Assembly: GCF_003627815.1 (NCBI RefSeq) | Contig: NZ_CP032698.1 | Span: forward strand, 5,704,001-5,768,000 | Source: Streptomyces hundungensis | Lineage (GTDB): Bacteria; Actinomycetota; Actinomycetes; Streptomycetales; Streptomycetaceae | Reading direction: 5' to 3' | DNA length: 64,000 bases | Part shown: one piece after another, positions 46,243 to 55,844 of the stretch | How positions within the stretch are numbered: the stretch's first letter is position 1 | How the letters are laid out: every line of letters starts with the position of its first letter | Made by a program: the position numbers and the translations under genes | The notes under the pieces: generated by a model | The model's input: the letters and a program-made list of their open reading frames with translations, nothing else | Database searches by the model: none | What the model was told of the DNA's origin: nothing

Positions 46243-47692
46243 CCGTCAGATGTCCCATGGCGTTGAGGCAGGCGAGGAGCGTCCTGGCCTGCACATTGAC
46301 GTAGTGTCCGTGTTTGATCAGCGCCGTCAGCTGGCTGACCGTCACCCACTGGTAGCCGGTCGGTGGCTCGATCGGTGCGTCCTGCTCGTCGGCCTCGATG
46401 ACGAGATAGCGGTTCTCCGCGTACAGGAACCGGCCGCCCTCCTCCGAGTGGATCGCGTCGTAGCGGACCCGCTCGGGCGCCGCCTCCAGGACGAGGTCCA
46501 GGAACGGCGGACGGACCTGGAGGCCCTCGAAGTTGTCCGGGGAGCACTGCACGGTGGGGGCCAGCTCGACCGTGTCGAGGAAGCCGCCCTCGACCTTGGC
46601 GTTGGCCAGGACGTGCAGCACACCGTCGAAGGAACGGGTCAAGAAGGCCGCGATGCCCCGGCTGCACGGCTCGATCAGGGGCTGCGTCCAGCTGGTCACC
46701 TCGCGGTTGCCGGCCTGGACCTCGACCGCGACCACGTTGAACCAGCGGCCGTCGTCCTTGCCGATGCGCGCCTCGTCACGGGTCCAGCCCGGCACCTGGT
46801 CCAGCGGGATGCGCTCCGCGCGCACGTCGTAGCGGGAGCGCTCGGAGGTGAACCAGGACAAGAGGTCGACATCGGTGAGCAGGGCGCCCGCCTCGGGGTC
46901 GCGGGAGCGGGCCAGGGACTGGCTGAAATCGTCCCCCCGCACGGCGCCCGCGCCGTAGGCCGGCAGACAGGCCAGGACCGTGCGCGAATCCATGTTCACC
47001 AGGTTGTCCTGGTGCAGGAGTTCGGATATCTGACCCAGCGTCAGCCAGCAGAAGTCGTCGTCCAGCGGGACGTCGCCGTCCACCTCGACGATCATGTTGC
47101 GGTTGCTCTTGTGGTAGAACCACGAGCCGTGCTCGGACTGGAGCACATCGGCGAGGATCCGGCCCCGGCCGGTGCCCGTGAAGTACTCGATGTACTTCAC
47201 GTCCGTGCCCTGGTGGACCTTGGTGTAGTTGCTGCGGGTGGCCTGCACGGTGGGGGAGAGCTGGAGCAGGTTGCGGTTGCCCGGCTCCATCTTGGCCTGC
47301 ATCAGGAAGTGCAGTACGCCGTCGAACTCCTTCACCAGGATGCCGAGGATGCCGACCTCGGGCTGCTTGATGATGGGCTGGAACCACTCCTTGTGGGGGC
47401 CGTCGTCGGTCGTGACGTGCAGCCCTTCCACGCTGAAGAAGCGGCCGCTGGAGTGCACCAGGTTCCCGGTGCCCGGCTCGAAGGACCAGCCGCGCAGCTT
47501 GGAGAAGGGAATCCGCTCGATGCGGAATCCGCCCGTCCTCCTGCGCTCGGCGAACCATTGGTGGAAGTCCCACGTGGACAGGGATCCGCCCGTGGTGGCC
47601 GCGGACGCCGCGATCCGGTCGGCGACCGACACCGGCTCACGGGGCTGGACCACCGGCAGAAGCTCAGTCAGCTCCGCAAGTGTCGACGACAT
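46235..47692 (-). CDS. NDP-hexose 2,3-dehydratase
   Basis: A 485-residue protein made of two homologous halves of about 230 residues, e.g. WFAERRRTGGFRIERIPF in the first and WFTSERSRYDVRAERIPL in the second. This duplicated layout is typical of the 2,3-dehydratases that remove the C2 hydroxyl from dTDP-4-keto-6-deoxyglucose. The ATG has GAGGAG upstream. It lies between the 3-dehydrase and 3-ketoreductase genes in one minus-strand operon. Confidence 0.92.
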   Translation of the reverse strand: MSSTLAELTELLPVVQPREPVSVADRIAASAATTGGSLSTWDFHQWFAERRRTGGFRIERIPFSKLRGWSFEPGTGNLVHSSGRFFSVEGLHVTTDDGPHKEWFQPIIKQPEVGILGILVKEFDGVLHFLMQAKMEPGNRNLLQLSPTVQATRSNYTKVHQGTDVKYIEYFTGTGRGRILADVLQSEHGSWFYHKSNRNMIVEVDGDVPLDDDFCWLTLGQISELLHQDNLVNMDSRTVLACLPAYGAGAVRGDDFSQSLARSRDPEAGALLTDVDLLSWFTSERSRYDVRAERIPLDQVPGWTRDEARIGKDDGRWFNVVAVEVQAGNREVTSWTQPLIEPCSRGIAAFLTRSFDGVLHVLANAKVEGGFLDTVELAPTVQCSPDNFEGLQVRPPFLDLVLEAAPERVRYDAIHSEEGGRFLYAENRYLVIEADEQDAPIEPPTGYQWVTVSQLTALIKHGHYVNVQARTLLACLNAMGHLTDD

Positions 47693-47743
47693 GTACGCTC
47701 TCTCCTCGTCAGGATGCTGGGGTGGAGGGGTGTCGGGGGTCCG

Positions 47744-49045
47744 TCACCAGCCGGCGACGAAGTCCCGGATCGAAGACGTCATGAAGTCGGTGTGCTCGTC
47801 GGTGAGCCCCGGGTAGACGCCGATCCAGAAGGTCTGCTCGGTGATGATGTCGGAGTTGGTCAGGTCGCCCACGATGCGGTGCGGTGCGTCCACATAGGCG
47901 GGCTGGCGGGTCAGATTGCCGGCGAACAGGTTGCGGGTGCCGATCTTCCGCTCTTCCAGGAAGTTCACCAACTCCTTGCGCCTGAACGGCGCGTCGGGGT
48001 CGACGGTGATGACGAAACCGAACCAGCTGGGCTCGCTGCCGAGGGTGGCCTCCGGCAGGATCAGGTGCGGCACACCCTCCAGGCCCTCGCGCAGACGCTG
48101 CCAGTTGCGGCGGCGGGCAGCGGTGAAGTCGTCGACCTTGTCGAGCTGGGTGAGACCGAGCGCGGCCTGGAGGTCGGTGGCCTTCAGGTTGTAACCGATG
48201 TGCGAATAGATGTACTTGTGGTCGTAGCCGGCCGGCAGGGTGCCCAGCTGGTACTGGAAGCGCTTGAAGCAGCGGTCGCTCTCGCCCGGCTCGCACCAGC
48301 AGTCCCGGCCCCAGTCGCGCAGCGACTCCACGATGCGGGCCAGCGCCAGGTTCGAGGTCAGCACGCAGCCGCCCTCACCCATCGTCAGGTGGTGCGCGGG
48401 GTAGAAGCTCACGGTCGTCAAGTCGCCGAAGGTGCCGGTGAGTTGACCGTTGTACAGCGAGCCGACCGCATCGCAGTTGTCCTCGATGAGGAAGAGGTCG
48501 TTCTCCTCGGCGATCTGCGCGACCTCGGCGACCTCGAAGGGGTTGCCGAGCGCGTGCGCGACCATGATGGCGCGGGTCTTGGGACCGACGGCGGCCTTGA
48601 TGCGCTCGGCCGTCGTGTTGTACGTCCGCAGCTCGACGTCGACGAAGACCGGGACGAGACCGTTCTGGAGGATCGGGTTGACCGTGGTGGGGAAGCCGGC
48701 GGCCACCGTGATGACCTCGTCGCCGGGCTTGAGACGGCGGTCCTCCAGGTGCGGCGAGAGGAGCGCCGACATGGCGAGCAGATTGGCCGAGGAACCGGAG
48801 TTCACCAGGTGGGCCTTGCGCCGCTTCATATAGCGGGCGAAGCGGGACTCGAACTTGCGGGAGCTGGTGCCGGCGGCTATCCGCATGTCCAGCGCGGCCT
48901 CCACCAGAGCCACCCGGTCGGCGGGCTCCAGGACCGCGCCGGAGGGCCAGATCTCGCTGACTCCCGGCACGAACTCACGGGACGGCTCCTTCTCCAGGTG
49001 GTACTCCCGCACCTGTTCGAGAATCCGTGCCTTGGTGTCACTCAT
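47744..49045 (-). CDS. NDP-hexose 3-dehydrase (PMP/[2Fe-2S], SpnQ/UrdQ/ColD-E1 type)
   Basis: A 433-residue DegT-fold enzyme. The PLP-lysine site reads [14 protein letters not shown] with His in place of Lys (218-219), the mark of sugar 3-dehydrases. Cysteines C191, C249, C251 and C259 reproduce exactly the C-X57-C-X-C-X7-C pattern known for the 2Fe-2S site of the E1/SpnQ group. It would remove the C3 hydroxyl with two electrons from an external reductase, which is not encoded here. The start at 49045 is chosen because GGAGG lies eight bases upstream; the ATG five codons earlier contains that site. Confidence 0.92.
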   Translation of the reverse strand: MSDTKARILEQVREYHLEKEPSREFVPGVSEIWPSGAVLEPADRVALVEAALDMRIAAGTSSRKFESRFARYMKRRKAHLVNSGSSANLLAMSALLSPHLEDRRLKPGDEVITVAAGFPTTVNPILQNGLVPVFVDVELRTYNTTAERIKAAVGPKTRAIMVAHALGNPFEVAEVAQIAEENDLFLIEDNCDAVGSLYNGQLTGTFGDLTTVSFYPAHHLTMGEGGCVLTSNLALARIVESLRDWGRDCWCEPGESDRCFKRFQYQLGTLPAGYDHKYIYSHIGYNLKATDLQAALGLTQLDKVDDFTAARRRNWQRLREGLEGVPHLILPEATLGSEPSWFGFVITVDPDAPFRRKELVNFLEERKIGTRNLFAGNLTRQPAYVDAPHRIVGDLTNSDIITEQTFWIGVYPGLTDEHTDFMTSSIRDFVAGW

Positions 49046-49084
49046 CTTGGCTGCCTCCATGGTCGTCAGTTCGGCACGAAGCCC

Positions 49085-50110
49085 TCAGCGGTGATCCGAC
49101 ACGGCCATCGTTGTGGGGAGGACTTGAAAGGCACTGGACAACGGCTCGCGATGCGCGGCGAGGCGGGCGTGGGCCAGCAGGTCGCGCAGCGAATCGTCCA
49201 GGCTCCGCCGCGGTGACCAGCCGAGCAGCCGGTGTGCCCGGCCGATGTCCATGCGCTGCCACTCGGCCTCGGGCGGACGTCCGCCCGCGCTCGGCGCCTC
49301 CACGATCTCGGCGGTGGCGCCCGCGAGTTCGGTGAGCCTGGCCACCAGGGAGCGCACCGACGTCGCCTGCCCGCCCCCGATGTTGAGGACCTGGCCGCTC
49401 GCCTCGGAGCCGGCCGCGGCGAGCGCGGCGTCCGCCACGTCGCGTACGTCCACGAAGTCACGGTGGGCAAGGAGCGGGGCGAGCCGCAGGGGTTCGGGGG
49501 CGGACGTGACGAGGTGGTGGGCCACCATGCCCAGCAGGCTCGCCCGGTGGGTGCCGGGCCCCGACACATTGGAGACCCGCAGCACCAGACCCCGGGCCCG
49601 CCCCGCTGCCGCCGCGTCGAGCAGCGCGCGGGCCCCGGCCAGTTTCGAGCGGCCGTACGGGGTGACCGGCGCGGTCGGGGTGTCCTCGGTGATGCCGGTA
49701 CGCGGCACCGGCCCGTACTCGTGCACCGAGCCCAGCTGGATCAGCCGGGGCGGCGCGTCGAGCGGGGCGGTCGCGGCGACCAGGCGCTCCACCAGGTCGG
49801 CGTTGGCGCGCGTCATGTCGTCCTCGGTGGCCTGCCACACGGCGCCCGCCGCGTTCACCACCACCCGCGCGCCGCACTCGCCGAACAGCGCCGCGATGTG
49901 CTCCGGCTCGGCGCTCACCACGTCAAGTGCACGCACGCTGTACGGAGTTGAGGCCTCTCGGGTGCTGCGGGCGACGCCGGTCACCGTCCAGCCCACAGCG
50001 TCGAACACCTCGCAGATGTGCCGGCCCACGAACCCGGTGGCGCCGAGCACCACCACCGATCCGGCGCCGCCACCTTCTCTGCCGCCTGTTCTTCGGTCGT
50101 TCACCGACAC
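49085..50110 (-). CDS. NDP-4-keto-6-deoxyhexose 4-ketoreductase
   Basis: A 341-residue extended SDR. VVLGATGFVGRHI is the NAD(P) site, LGSVHEYG carries the Ser, and YGRSK is the Tyr-x3-Lys. Proteins of this type (UrdZ3/LanZ3-like) perform the last reduction at C4 in trideoxysugar pathways. The GTG at 50110 was chosen for AGGAGG eight bases upstream. It is the first gene of the operon running to accE and is divergent from the epimerase gene. Confidence 0.85.
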   Translation of the reverse strand: MSVNDRRTGGREGGGAGSVVVLGATGFVGRHICEVFDAVGWTVTGVARSTREASTPYSVRALDVVSAEPEHIAALFGECGARVVVNAAGAVWQATEDDMTRANADLVERLVAATAPLDAPPRLIQLGSVHEYGPVPRTGITEDTPTAPVTPYGRSKLAGARALLDAAAAGRARGLVLRVSNVSGPGTHRASLLGMVAHHLVTSAPEPLRLAPLLAHRDFVDVRDVADAALAAAGSEASGQVLNIGGGQATSVRSLVARLTELAGATAEIVEAPSAGGRPPEAEWQRMDIGRAHRLLGWSPRRSLDDSLRDLLAHARLAAHREPLSSAFQVLPTTMAVSDHR

Positions 50111-50215
50111 CGTGGCTACCTCCTGTATGCGCGGTTTGAGCGGCACTGTGACGGGTGACGCTCGGGCACCGCTGGAGGTGGTGGATGGCGCTACCGGAAC
50201 TTGAGTCGGGGCGCC

Positions 50216-50221
50216 TACCGT
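50216..50221 (+). promoter_or_regulatory. -10 hexamer TACCGT before epimerase gene
   Basis: TACCGT lies eight bases before the ATG at 50230. A GGGAG run in between could also serve as a ribosome site if the start point is further upstream. Confidence 0.35.
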
Positions 50222-50229
50222 GCGGGAGC

Positions 50230-50853
50230 ATGAGGATCGAAGAGACCGCCGTACCGGACGCGTACCGCATCATGCCGAAGCTGCTGACGGACCCCCGCGG
50301 CAGTTTCCACGAGTCGTACCGCTATGACCTGCTCGCCGCCGAGACCGGGCACGCGTTCGTGCCGCGCCAGGTCAACTACTCGGCGTCCTCGCGCAATACG
50401 GTGCGCGGGCTGCACGGCGTGACCATCCCGCCGGGCCAGGCCAAGCTGGTCAGCTGTGTGCGCGGGGCGCTCCTCGACGTGGTCGTCGACGTGCGCGTGG
50501 GGTCCCCCACCTTCGGTGAGCACGTCACGACGATCCTGGACGCGCGGGAGGGGCGGGCCATGTTCGTGGCGGAGGGACTGGCGCACGGGTTCGTGGCGCT
50601 GACCGACGACACGTGCATCAGCTATCTCTGCTCCACCGAGTACGTGCCGGGTACGCAGCTCGATCTGCGGGCGCTCGACCCCGAGCTGGGGATTGCCTGG
50701 GCGCGTTGGCTCACGGGGGAGCCGGTGTTGTCGGAGAAGGATGCGGGGGCGCCTACGGTGGGTGAGGCTGCGGGGCTCGGGTTGCTGCCCACGTATGCGC
50801 AGTGCGTTTCCCTCTACGGGAGGGGTTCCGAGGGTTCTCGGCGGGCCGCGTAG
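50230..50853 (+). CDS. dTDP-4-keto-6-deoxyhexose 3,5- (or 5-) epimerase
   Basis: A 207-residue RmlC-type cupin. RGLHG supplies the catalytic His, QAKLVSC the Lys, VAEGLAHGF the conserved barrel strand, and YLCSTEY the Tyr region. Such enzymes turn D-sugar intermediates into L-sugars, so the final sugar may be an L-trideoxyhexose. It is divergent from the 4-ketoreductase gene; the 119-bp gap should hold both promoters. The C-terminal tail is longer than in most RmlC proteins. Confidence 0.9.
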   Translation: MRIEETAVPDAYRIMPKLLTDPRGSFHESYRYDLLAAETGHAFVPRQVNYSASSRNTVRGLHGVTIPPGQAKLVSCVRGALLDVVVDVRVGSPTFGEHVTTILDAREGRAMFVAEGLAHGFVALTDDTCISYLCSTEYVPGTQLDLRALDPELGIAWARWLTGEPVLSEKDAGAPTVGEAAGLGLLPTYAQCVSLYGRGSEGSRRAA

Positions 50854-51364
50854 GTTCGGCCGTCGGGCGCGTGTACGCCGTCTGCGGGCCGCGGCCACTT
50901 TTTGCACAGTTCCCCGCGCCCCTGAAAACCCGTTGCCGTCTGCGGGCCGTGCGTGTCTGGTCGCGCAGTTCCTCGCGCCCCTGACTACTCGGTGCTGGGC
51001 AGCACTTCAGCCTGTCCGGCGATTGAGGACGAGCGCCGTTCAGGCGCGATCGGGGTCTGGGGCGGAGCCCCAGGGCCCCTTTTTCGGGTGCGGGCCGTGG
51101 GTGGCTGGTCGCGCAGTTCCCCGCGCCCCTTAACCACTTGGCGCTGGGCAGCACTTCAGCCTGTCCGGCGATTGAGGACGAGCGCCCTTGAGGCGCGAAC
51201 GGGGTCTGGGGCGGAGCCCCAGGGAGCCCGGAACCAACCAACCCGCTGCACGGGCGGGTGGGTGGGAAGACGCGCCCGGGGTCTGGGGCGGAGCCCCGGC
51301 TGCCGGCGCGCACGTCGCTTGGGCCCGCCTCCGGGGTTGCCGAGGGCGGGCCCAAGTCGTGTTC
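50854..51364. repeat. REP-like repeats between epimerase and FAD monooxygenase genes
   Basis: About 510 bp without a gene. It has three cgcagttcc-type cores (about 50906, 50960, 51109), two blocks with cagcctgtccggcgattgag...ggggcggagccccag (51010-51080 and 51155-51225), and one block with cgctgcacgggcgggtgggtg (51240-51300). The last type recurs in opposite orientation at 59.58-59.85 kb. Confidence 0.8.
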
Positions 51365-52969
51365 TCAGTAGGCCAGTTGGGGCGACGGCGCAGGGTGGAT
51401 TCCCAGGGTGGTCAGGGCGGTCGACGGGGACTCCTTCGCTGTGCCCCGCGCGGCCAGATATCCGTCGGGGCGGATCAGGAGCCAGGTGCCCGAGGGGGCG
51501 CCCAGGGCAGTGGACAGGTGGCCGGCCGGGTCGGACAGGGCGTCCGGGCCGGGGGCGTTGACCGTGCGGACGCGTACCGAGGGGCCGAAGTGGTCCTCGG
51601 GGGCCGGGCCGAAGGTGAGCAACAGCCATTGCGGGCGCTGGAGTTCGGACACCAGCTCCTGCCAGCCGGGGCTCGCGGCCAGGTCCGGTGCCGTGACCCG
51701 GGCCACCCGCTCGCCGGGGCGTACCCCGGCGGAGGGGGTCGAGGCGTGGGCGAGCGGGCCCGCCGCGTAGCCGAGGCCGAGCGCCGACATGCCGCCCATG
51801 ATCTTGCGCTGGATGCGGCCCTTGACGGGCGGCAGCGAACGCAGCACCGTGAACGCGGCGCGCAGCGCGGCCGCCGCCCTGCGGCTGCGCAACTGGACCA
51901 GCATCGTCGCCATCTTGGTGGTGCGCAGCAACTCCGCCCCCACCGGCACCCGTTCGTCGCTGTAACTGTCCAGAAGGGCCTCCGGGGCCTCGCCGCGCAG
52001 GACCGTGGCGAGCTTCCAGGACAGGTTGACCGCGTCCTGGACACCGGTGTTCATGCCCTGCCCGGAGGCCGGGCTGTGGACGTGCGCGGCGTCACCGGCC
52101 AGCAGGACACGGCCGTTGCGCATCTGGCCGATCATGCGCTGCTGGATGGTGAACACCGAGACCCAGGACGGCGATTCGACCACCGCGGGCCTGCCCGTGC
52201 CGGTGCTGATCTTCGCCGAGAAGCGCCGCGCCACCATCGCGTCGTCGCCGCCGTAGGACGTCTCCGCCGTGTCGAGCAGGCGCCACTTGCCGGGCTCGGG
52301 GAACGGCACCATCATCACGGTGCCGGTGGGCGTACGCATCCAGTGGATGCTGTCCTTGGGCAGGTCGCAGTGGACGGTGGCGTCCGCGATGAGCCAGGTC
52401 TCGCTCGACTCCCCTTCGAGTTTCAGGCCGAGCTGCTTGCGGATCGTGCTGTGGCCGCCGTCCGTGCCGACCAGCCAGTCGACCGTCATCGTCTCGGCGA
52501 AACCGTCGGCGTGGACGAGGTGGGCCCGTACGCCGTCGGAGCCCAGGTCCTCGAACTCCGTGAGCCGTACGCCCCACTCGATCTCCACACCCCGGCGGGC
52601 CGTCGCGGTCCGCAGCACCTCCTCGGTGATGACTTGGTCGACCATGAGCGTGAAGGGGAAGCGGGTGGGCAGCCGGCTGTAGTCCGTGTCGAAGCGGATC
52701 AGGCGCCGGCCGTTCTGGTGCAGCGTGAAGTGCTCCACGCGCTGGCCGCGCGGAAGCAGCTCGTCCAGGATGCCCATCTGGTCGTACGTCTCCAGGGTGC
52801 GGGCGTGCGTGGCGAGCGCCCGGCTGGTGGTGGCCGGGCCGGCCGCCGCGTCCACGAGCCGGACCCGGACGCCGTGCCGGGCCAGCTCGTGGGCGGCGCT
52901 GAGACCGACCGGGCCGGCGCCCACGACCAGCACCTGGGGTGCGGGCGCCGTCGCGTCGAGCTGTGTCAC
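51365..52969 (-). CDS. FAD-dependent aromatic hydroxylase (group A monooxygenase)
   Basis: A 534-residue enzyme with the FAD motif VVGAGPVGLSAAHEL, the DG motif GTDGGHSTIRK, the GD motif LLAGDAAHVHSP and a C-terminal thioredoxin-like domain ending about residue 530. This is the layout of phenolic and polyketide hydroxylases, which use NAD(P)H and oxygen. It is probably a tailoring enzyme of the cluster product. The GTG has GGAGG at good spacing and overlaps the rmlB stop (GTGA), so it belongs to the rmlA-rmlB operon. Confidence 0.92.
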   Translation of the reverse strand: MTQLDATAPAPQVLVVGAGPVGLSAAHELARHGVRVRLVDAAAGPATTSRALATHARTLETYDQMGILDELLPRGQRVEHFTLHQNGRRLIRFDTDYSRLPTRFPFTLMVDQVITEEVLRTATARRGVEIEWGVRLTEFEDLGSDGVRAHLVHADGFAETMTVDWLVGTDGGHSTIRKQLGLKLEGESSETWLIADATVHCDLPKDSIHWMRTPTGTVMMVPFPEPGKWRLLDTAETSYGGDDAMVARRFSAKISTGTGRPAVVESPSWVSVFTIQQRMIGQMRNGRVLLAGDAAHVHSPASGQGMNTGVQDAVNLSWKLATVLRGEAPEALLDSYSDERVPVGAELLRTTKMATMLVQLRSRRAAAALRAAFTVLRSLPPVKGRIQRKIMGGMSALGLGYAAGPLAHASTPSAGVRPGERVARVTAPDLAASPGWQELVSELQRPQWLLLTFGPAPEDHFGPSVRVRTVNAPGPDALSDPAGHLSTALGAPSGTWLLIRPDGYLAARGTAKESPSTALTTLGIHPAPSPQLAY

Positions 52970-53955
52970 TTCTGGCCCTCCTGCGGCGCGTGCTTGACCG
53001 CCTTCCACCAGCCGGGGTTGTCCCGGTACCAGGCGGCGGTCTCGGCGAGGCCGTCCTCGAAGGAGATGCGCGGCGCGTAGCCGAGCTCCTCGGCGATCTT
53101 CGCCTCGCTGAGCGAGTAGCGCAGGTCGTGGCCCTTGCGGTCGGCGACCCGGACCACCTTCGACCAGTCGTTGCCGGTCAGCTCCAGGAGACGCTCGGTG
53201 ATCTGGCGGTTGGTCTGCTCGTTGCCGCCGCCCACGTTGTAGATCTCGCCTGCGCGGCCCTTGGTGAGGACGAGCTGGATGGCGCGGCAGTGGTCGTCGA
53301 CGTGCAGCCACTCGCGGATGTTGGCTCCCTCGCCGTACAGCGGGACCGTCTCGCCTTCGAGGAGGTTGGTCACGAAGCGCGGGATGAGCTTCTCGGGGTG
53401 CTGGTAGGGGCCGTAGTTGTTGGAGCAGCGGGTGATCGACACGTTCAGGCCGTGGGTGCGCCAGTAGGCGCGGGTGATCAGGTCCGAGCCCGCCTTGGAG
53501 GCGGCGTAGGGGGAGTTGGGCAGGAGCGGCCACTCCTCGGTCCAGGAACCCTCGTCGATGGAGCCGTACACCTCGTCGGTGGAGACGTGCACCACGCGCT
53601 GGACGCCGGCGCGCAGGGCGGCCTCCATCACGTTCTGGGTGCCGCCGACGTTGGTGGCGATGAACTCGGCGGCCGACTCCAGGGAGCGGTCCACATGGGA
53701 CTCCGCCGCGAAGTGGACGACCGCGTCGTGGCCGGGGAACAGCTCCAGAAGCAGCTCCAGGTCGCAGATGTCGCCCTCGACGAAGGCCAGGCGGGGGTGC
53801 GAGGCGGGCAGGTTGTCACGGTTGCCCGCGTAGGTGAGCTTGTCGAGGACGGTGACCTCGGCACTCTCGTAGCCCTCGTAGCCGCCGTCGAGGAGCGTGC
53901 GGACGTAGTGCGAGCCGATGAAGCCCGCGCCGCCGGTCACCAGGATCTTGTTCAT
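52966..53955 (-). CDS. rmlB: dTDP-glucose 4,6-dehydratase
   Basis: A 329-residue extended SDR making dTDP-4-keto-6-deoxyglucose, the branch point of deoxysugar synthesis. It has GGAGFIGSH, the STDEVYG motif with catalytic residues, and YAASKA with Tyr-x3-Lys. I placed the start at 53955 because it gives the family N-terminus MNKILVTGG and has GGAGAAG upstream. An in-frame ATG at 54030 overlaps the rmlA stop (ATGA) and would add 25 residues of NGTEK/NGTDE repeats; both starts may be used. Confidence 0.93.
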   Translation of the reverse strand: MNKILVTGGAGFIGSHYVRTLLDGGYEGYESAEVTVLDKLTYAGNRDNLPASHPRLAFVEGDICDLELLLELFPGHDAVVHFAAESHVDRSLESAAEFIATNVGGTQNVMEAALRAGVQRVVHVSTDEVYGSIDEGSWTEEWPLLPNSPYAASKAGSDLITRAYWRTHGLNVSITRCSNNYGPYQHPEKLIPRFVTNLLEGETVPLYGEGANIREWLHVDDHCRAIQLVLTKGRAGEIYNVGGGNEQTNRQITERLLELTGNDWSKVVRVADRKGHDLRYSLSEAKIAEELGYAPRISFEDGLAETAAWYRDNPGWWKAVKHAPQEGQK

Positions 53956-54015
53956 GCCGCTCTTCTCCGTGCCGTTCTTCTCCGTGCCGTTCTCGTCCGT
54001 GCCGTTCTTGTCCGT
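53956..54015 (-). repeat. 15-bp tandem repeat ahead of rmlB
   Basis: Four units of the type GCCGTTCTTCTCCGT (plus strand) lie between the two possible rmlB starts. On the coding strand each unit carries a purine-rich GGA(G/C)AAG-like sequence that can act as a ribosome site. Confidence 0.85.
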
Positions 54016-54026
54016 GCCGGGGTGCG

Positions 54027-55094
54027 TCATGCCGCGACCTCCACGCGGGTGTGGTCGCCGACCACCAGGCGGTGGTGTCGGCTGGCCAGGTCGATGCCGG
54101 TGACCGCCGCGGACCTGCCGAGCAGGGAGCCGTGCAGGCCCCGCACCGCGGAGATCGTCGCACCGTCCAGGGCGATCGAGTAGTCGAGATGGGTGCCGGA
54201 CAGGACACAGTCCCGGCCGATGGACGTGTGCGGCCCGACGTGGCTGTCCTCCAGGACCGTGCCCGCGCCGATGACGACCGGGCCCTCCACGAAGGACCGC
54301 GTGATCCTCGCGCCGGCCTCGACGACGACCGCGCCGATCAGCACGCTCTGGTCGTCGACCTCGCCGTCCACCCGGCGCTCGATGCCGTCGAGGAGCATCT
54401 GGTTGCACTCCAGGACGTCCTCGACGCGGCCGGTGTCCTTCCAGTACCCGCGGTACTCCTGGGCCCGGACGGTCGAGCCGTTGGTGACCAGCCACTGGAT
54501 GGCGTCGGTGATCTCCAGCTCGCCGCGCGCGCTCGGCACGATCGAGTCGACCGCCTCGTGGATGGCCGGGGTGAAGAAGTAGACGCCGATGAGCGCCAGG
54601 TTGGAGCGCGGCACCGGGGGCTTCTCGACGAGCCGCTCCACGACGCCCGTCGCGTCGACCTCCGCGACGCCGAAGGCGCGCGGGTCCTCGACCTGGGCGA
54701 CCAGGACCTGGGCGGCCGGGCGCAGCGCGTGGAACTCGGCGGCGGCCTCGGTGATGCCCTCCGGGAGCATGTTGTCGCCGAGGTACATCACGAAGTCGTC
54801 GTCACCGAGGAAGTCCTGGGCGAGCTGCACGCACTGGGCGAGACCCTTGGGGCTCTCCTGCGGGATGTAGGTGATCTCGACGCCGAGCCGGGAGCCGTCG
54901 CCGAGTGCCTCGGCTATCTCCTCGACGTGGTTGCCGACGATGATGCCGATCTCGGTGACACCGAGGTCGCGGATGTTGTCGAGCACCCGCTCCAGGACGG
55001 GCTTGTTGGCGATCGGGATGAGCTGCTTGGGCATGGAGTAGCTGAACGGGCGCAGTCGGCTTCCCGTACCGCCGCTCAGAACCAGAGCCTTCAT
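54027..55094 (-). CDS. rmlA: Glucose-1-phosphate thymidylyltransferase (long RmlA/StrD type)
   Basis: A 355-residue enzyme forming dTDP-glucose from Glc-1-P and dTTP. It has GGTGSRLRP at the start, PKQLIPIANKP, LGDNM and VEKPP, and a C-terminal left-handed beta-helix with hexapeptide-like repeats (VLIGAVVVEAGARI, VVIGAGTVLEDS), as in antibiotic-cluster thymidylyltransferases. The ATG at 55094 has GAGGA upstream; an in-frame start 16 codons earlier has no such site. It overlaps rmlB or its extension by four bases. Confidence 0.95.
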   Translation of the reverse strand: MKALVLSGGTGSRLRPFSYSMPKQLIPIANKPVLERVLDNIRDLGVTEIGIIVGNHVEEIAEALGDGSRLGVEITYIPQESPKGLAQCVQLAQDFLGDDDFVMYLGDNMLPEGITEAAAEFHALRPAAQVLVAQVEDPRAFGVAEVDATGVVERLVEKPPVPRSNLALIGVYFFTPAIHEAVDSIVPSARGELEITDAIQWLVTNGSTVRAQEYRGYWKDTGRVEDVLECNQMLLDGIERRVDGEVDDQSVLIGAVVVEAGARITRSFVEGPVVIGAGTVLEDSHVGPHTSIGRDCVLSGTHLDYSIALDGATISAVRGLHGSLLGRSAAVTGIDLASRHHRLVVGDHTRVEVAA

Positions 55095-55203
55095 GGAGGG
55101 GTCCTCTTCTGTGGGGTTCTTGCCGGGTTCTGTCGTGATCAACGCATCAACAGGCGGATGAATGGGGGACGTTGGAGGCCGTGTACGCCCCCGCGGTCGT
55201 GGG

Positions 55204-55779
55204 TCAGGCGGCGGGCACCAGCCGGACGGAGGAAAGGGCGGCCTGGGTGAGGCTCTCCACCAGACCCGCGAACGTGTCGGTGGCCTCGTGCAGCAGGGCC
55301 TCGGTGTCGGGCTCCAGGCCGGCGAAGCCGCCCGGTCCCTTGCGGATGCCGCCCGCGTGCACGAAGAACGACTCCGAGACCGCCCGCGGCTTCATCGACA
55401 TCAGCACCGGCCGCAGCCCGTAGTCGAGGGCCAGCACATGGGCGAGCGAGCCGCCGGTGGCCAGCGGCAGCACCACCTTGCCCTCCAGGGCGAACTGCGG
55501 CAGTACGTCCAGGAAGGACTTGAGCAGCCCCGAGTAGCCCGCCTTGTAGACCGGGGTGGCCAGCACGATGGCGTCGGCCCGCGCGAACTGGTCCGCTGCT
55601 TCGGCGAGTTGGGGGTGGTGGGCATCGGCCCGCAGGAGTTCGGCCGCGGGCAGGGTGCGTACGGCGAGCGTCTCCACCCGGTGCCCGCGGTCGGCCAGCC
55701 GGTCCGCCGCGAGGGTGAGTACCTGGTGGGTGCTGGAGACCGGCGAGGGACTGCCGGAGACGGCGAGGATCGTCGCCAT
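55204..55779 (-). CDS. NADPH-dependent FMN reductase
   Basis: A 191-residue flavodoxin-fold reductase (SsuE-like) with VSGSPSPVSST at the FMN-phosphate site, LATPVYKAGYSGLLKSFLDVL and LATGGSLAHVLA. It would supply reduced FMN. It starts 65 bp after the stop of the luciferase-like monooxygenase, its likely partner. The ATG has GGAGG six bases upstream. rmlA follows on the same strand. Confidence 0.93.
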   Translation of the reverse strand: MATILAVSGSPSPVSSTHQVLTLAADRLADRGHRVETLAVRTLPAAELLRADAHHPQLAEAADQFARADAIVLATPVYKAGYSGLLKSFLDVLPQFALEGKVVLPLATGGSLAHVLALDYGLRPVLMSMKPRAVSESFFVHAGGIRKGPGGFAGLEPDTEALLHEATDTFAGLVESLTQAALSSVRLVPAA

Positions 55780-55844
55780 GGACAACCTCCTGATCAAGGA
55801 TGGGGAGAGGCGCTTGGGTTCGGGGGCGGGCGGGCCGCCCGGGG

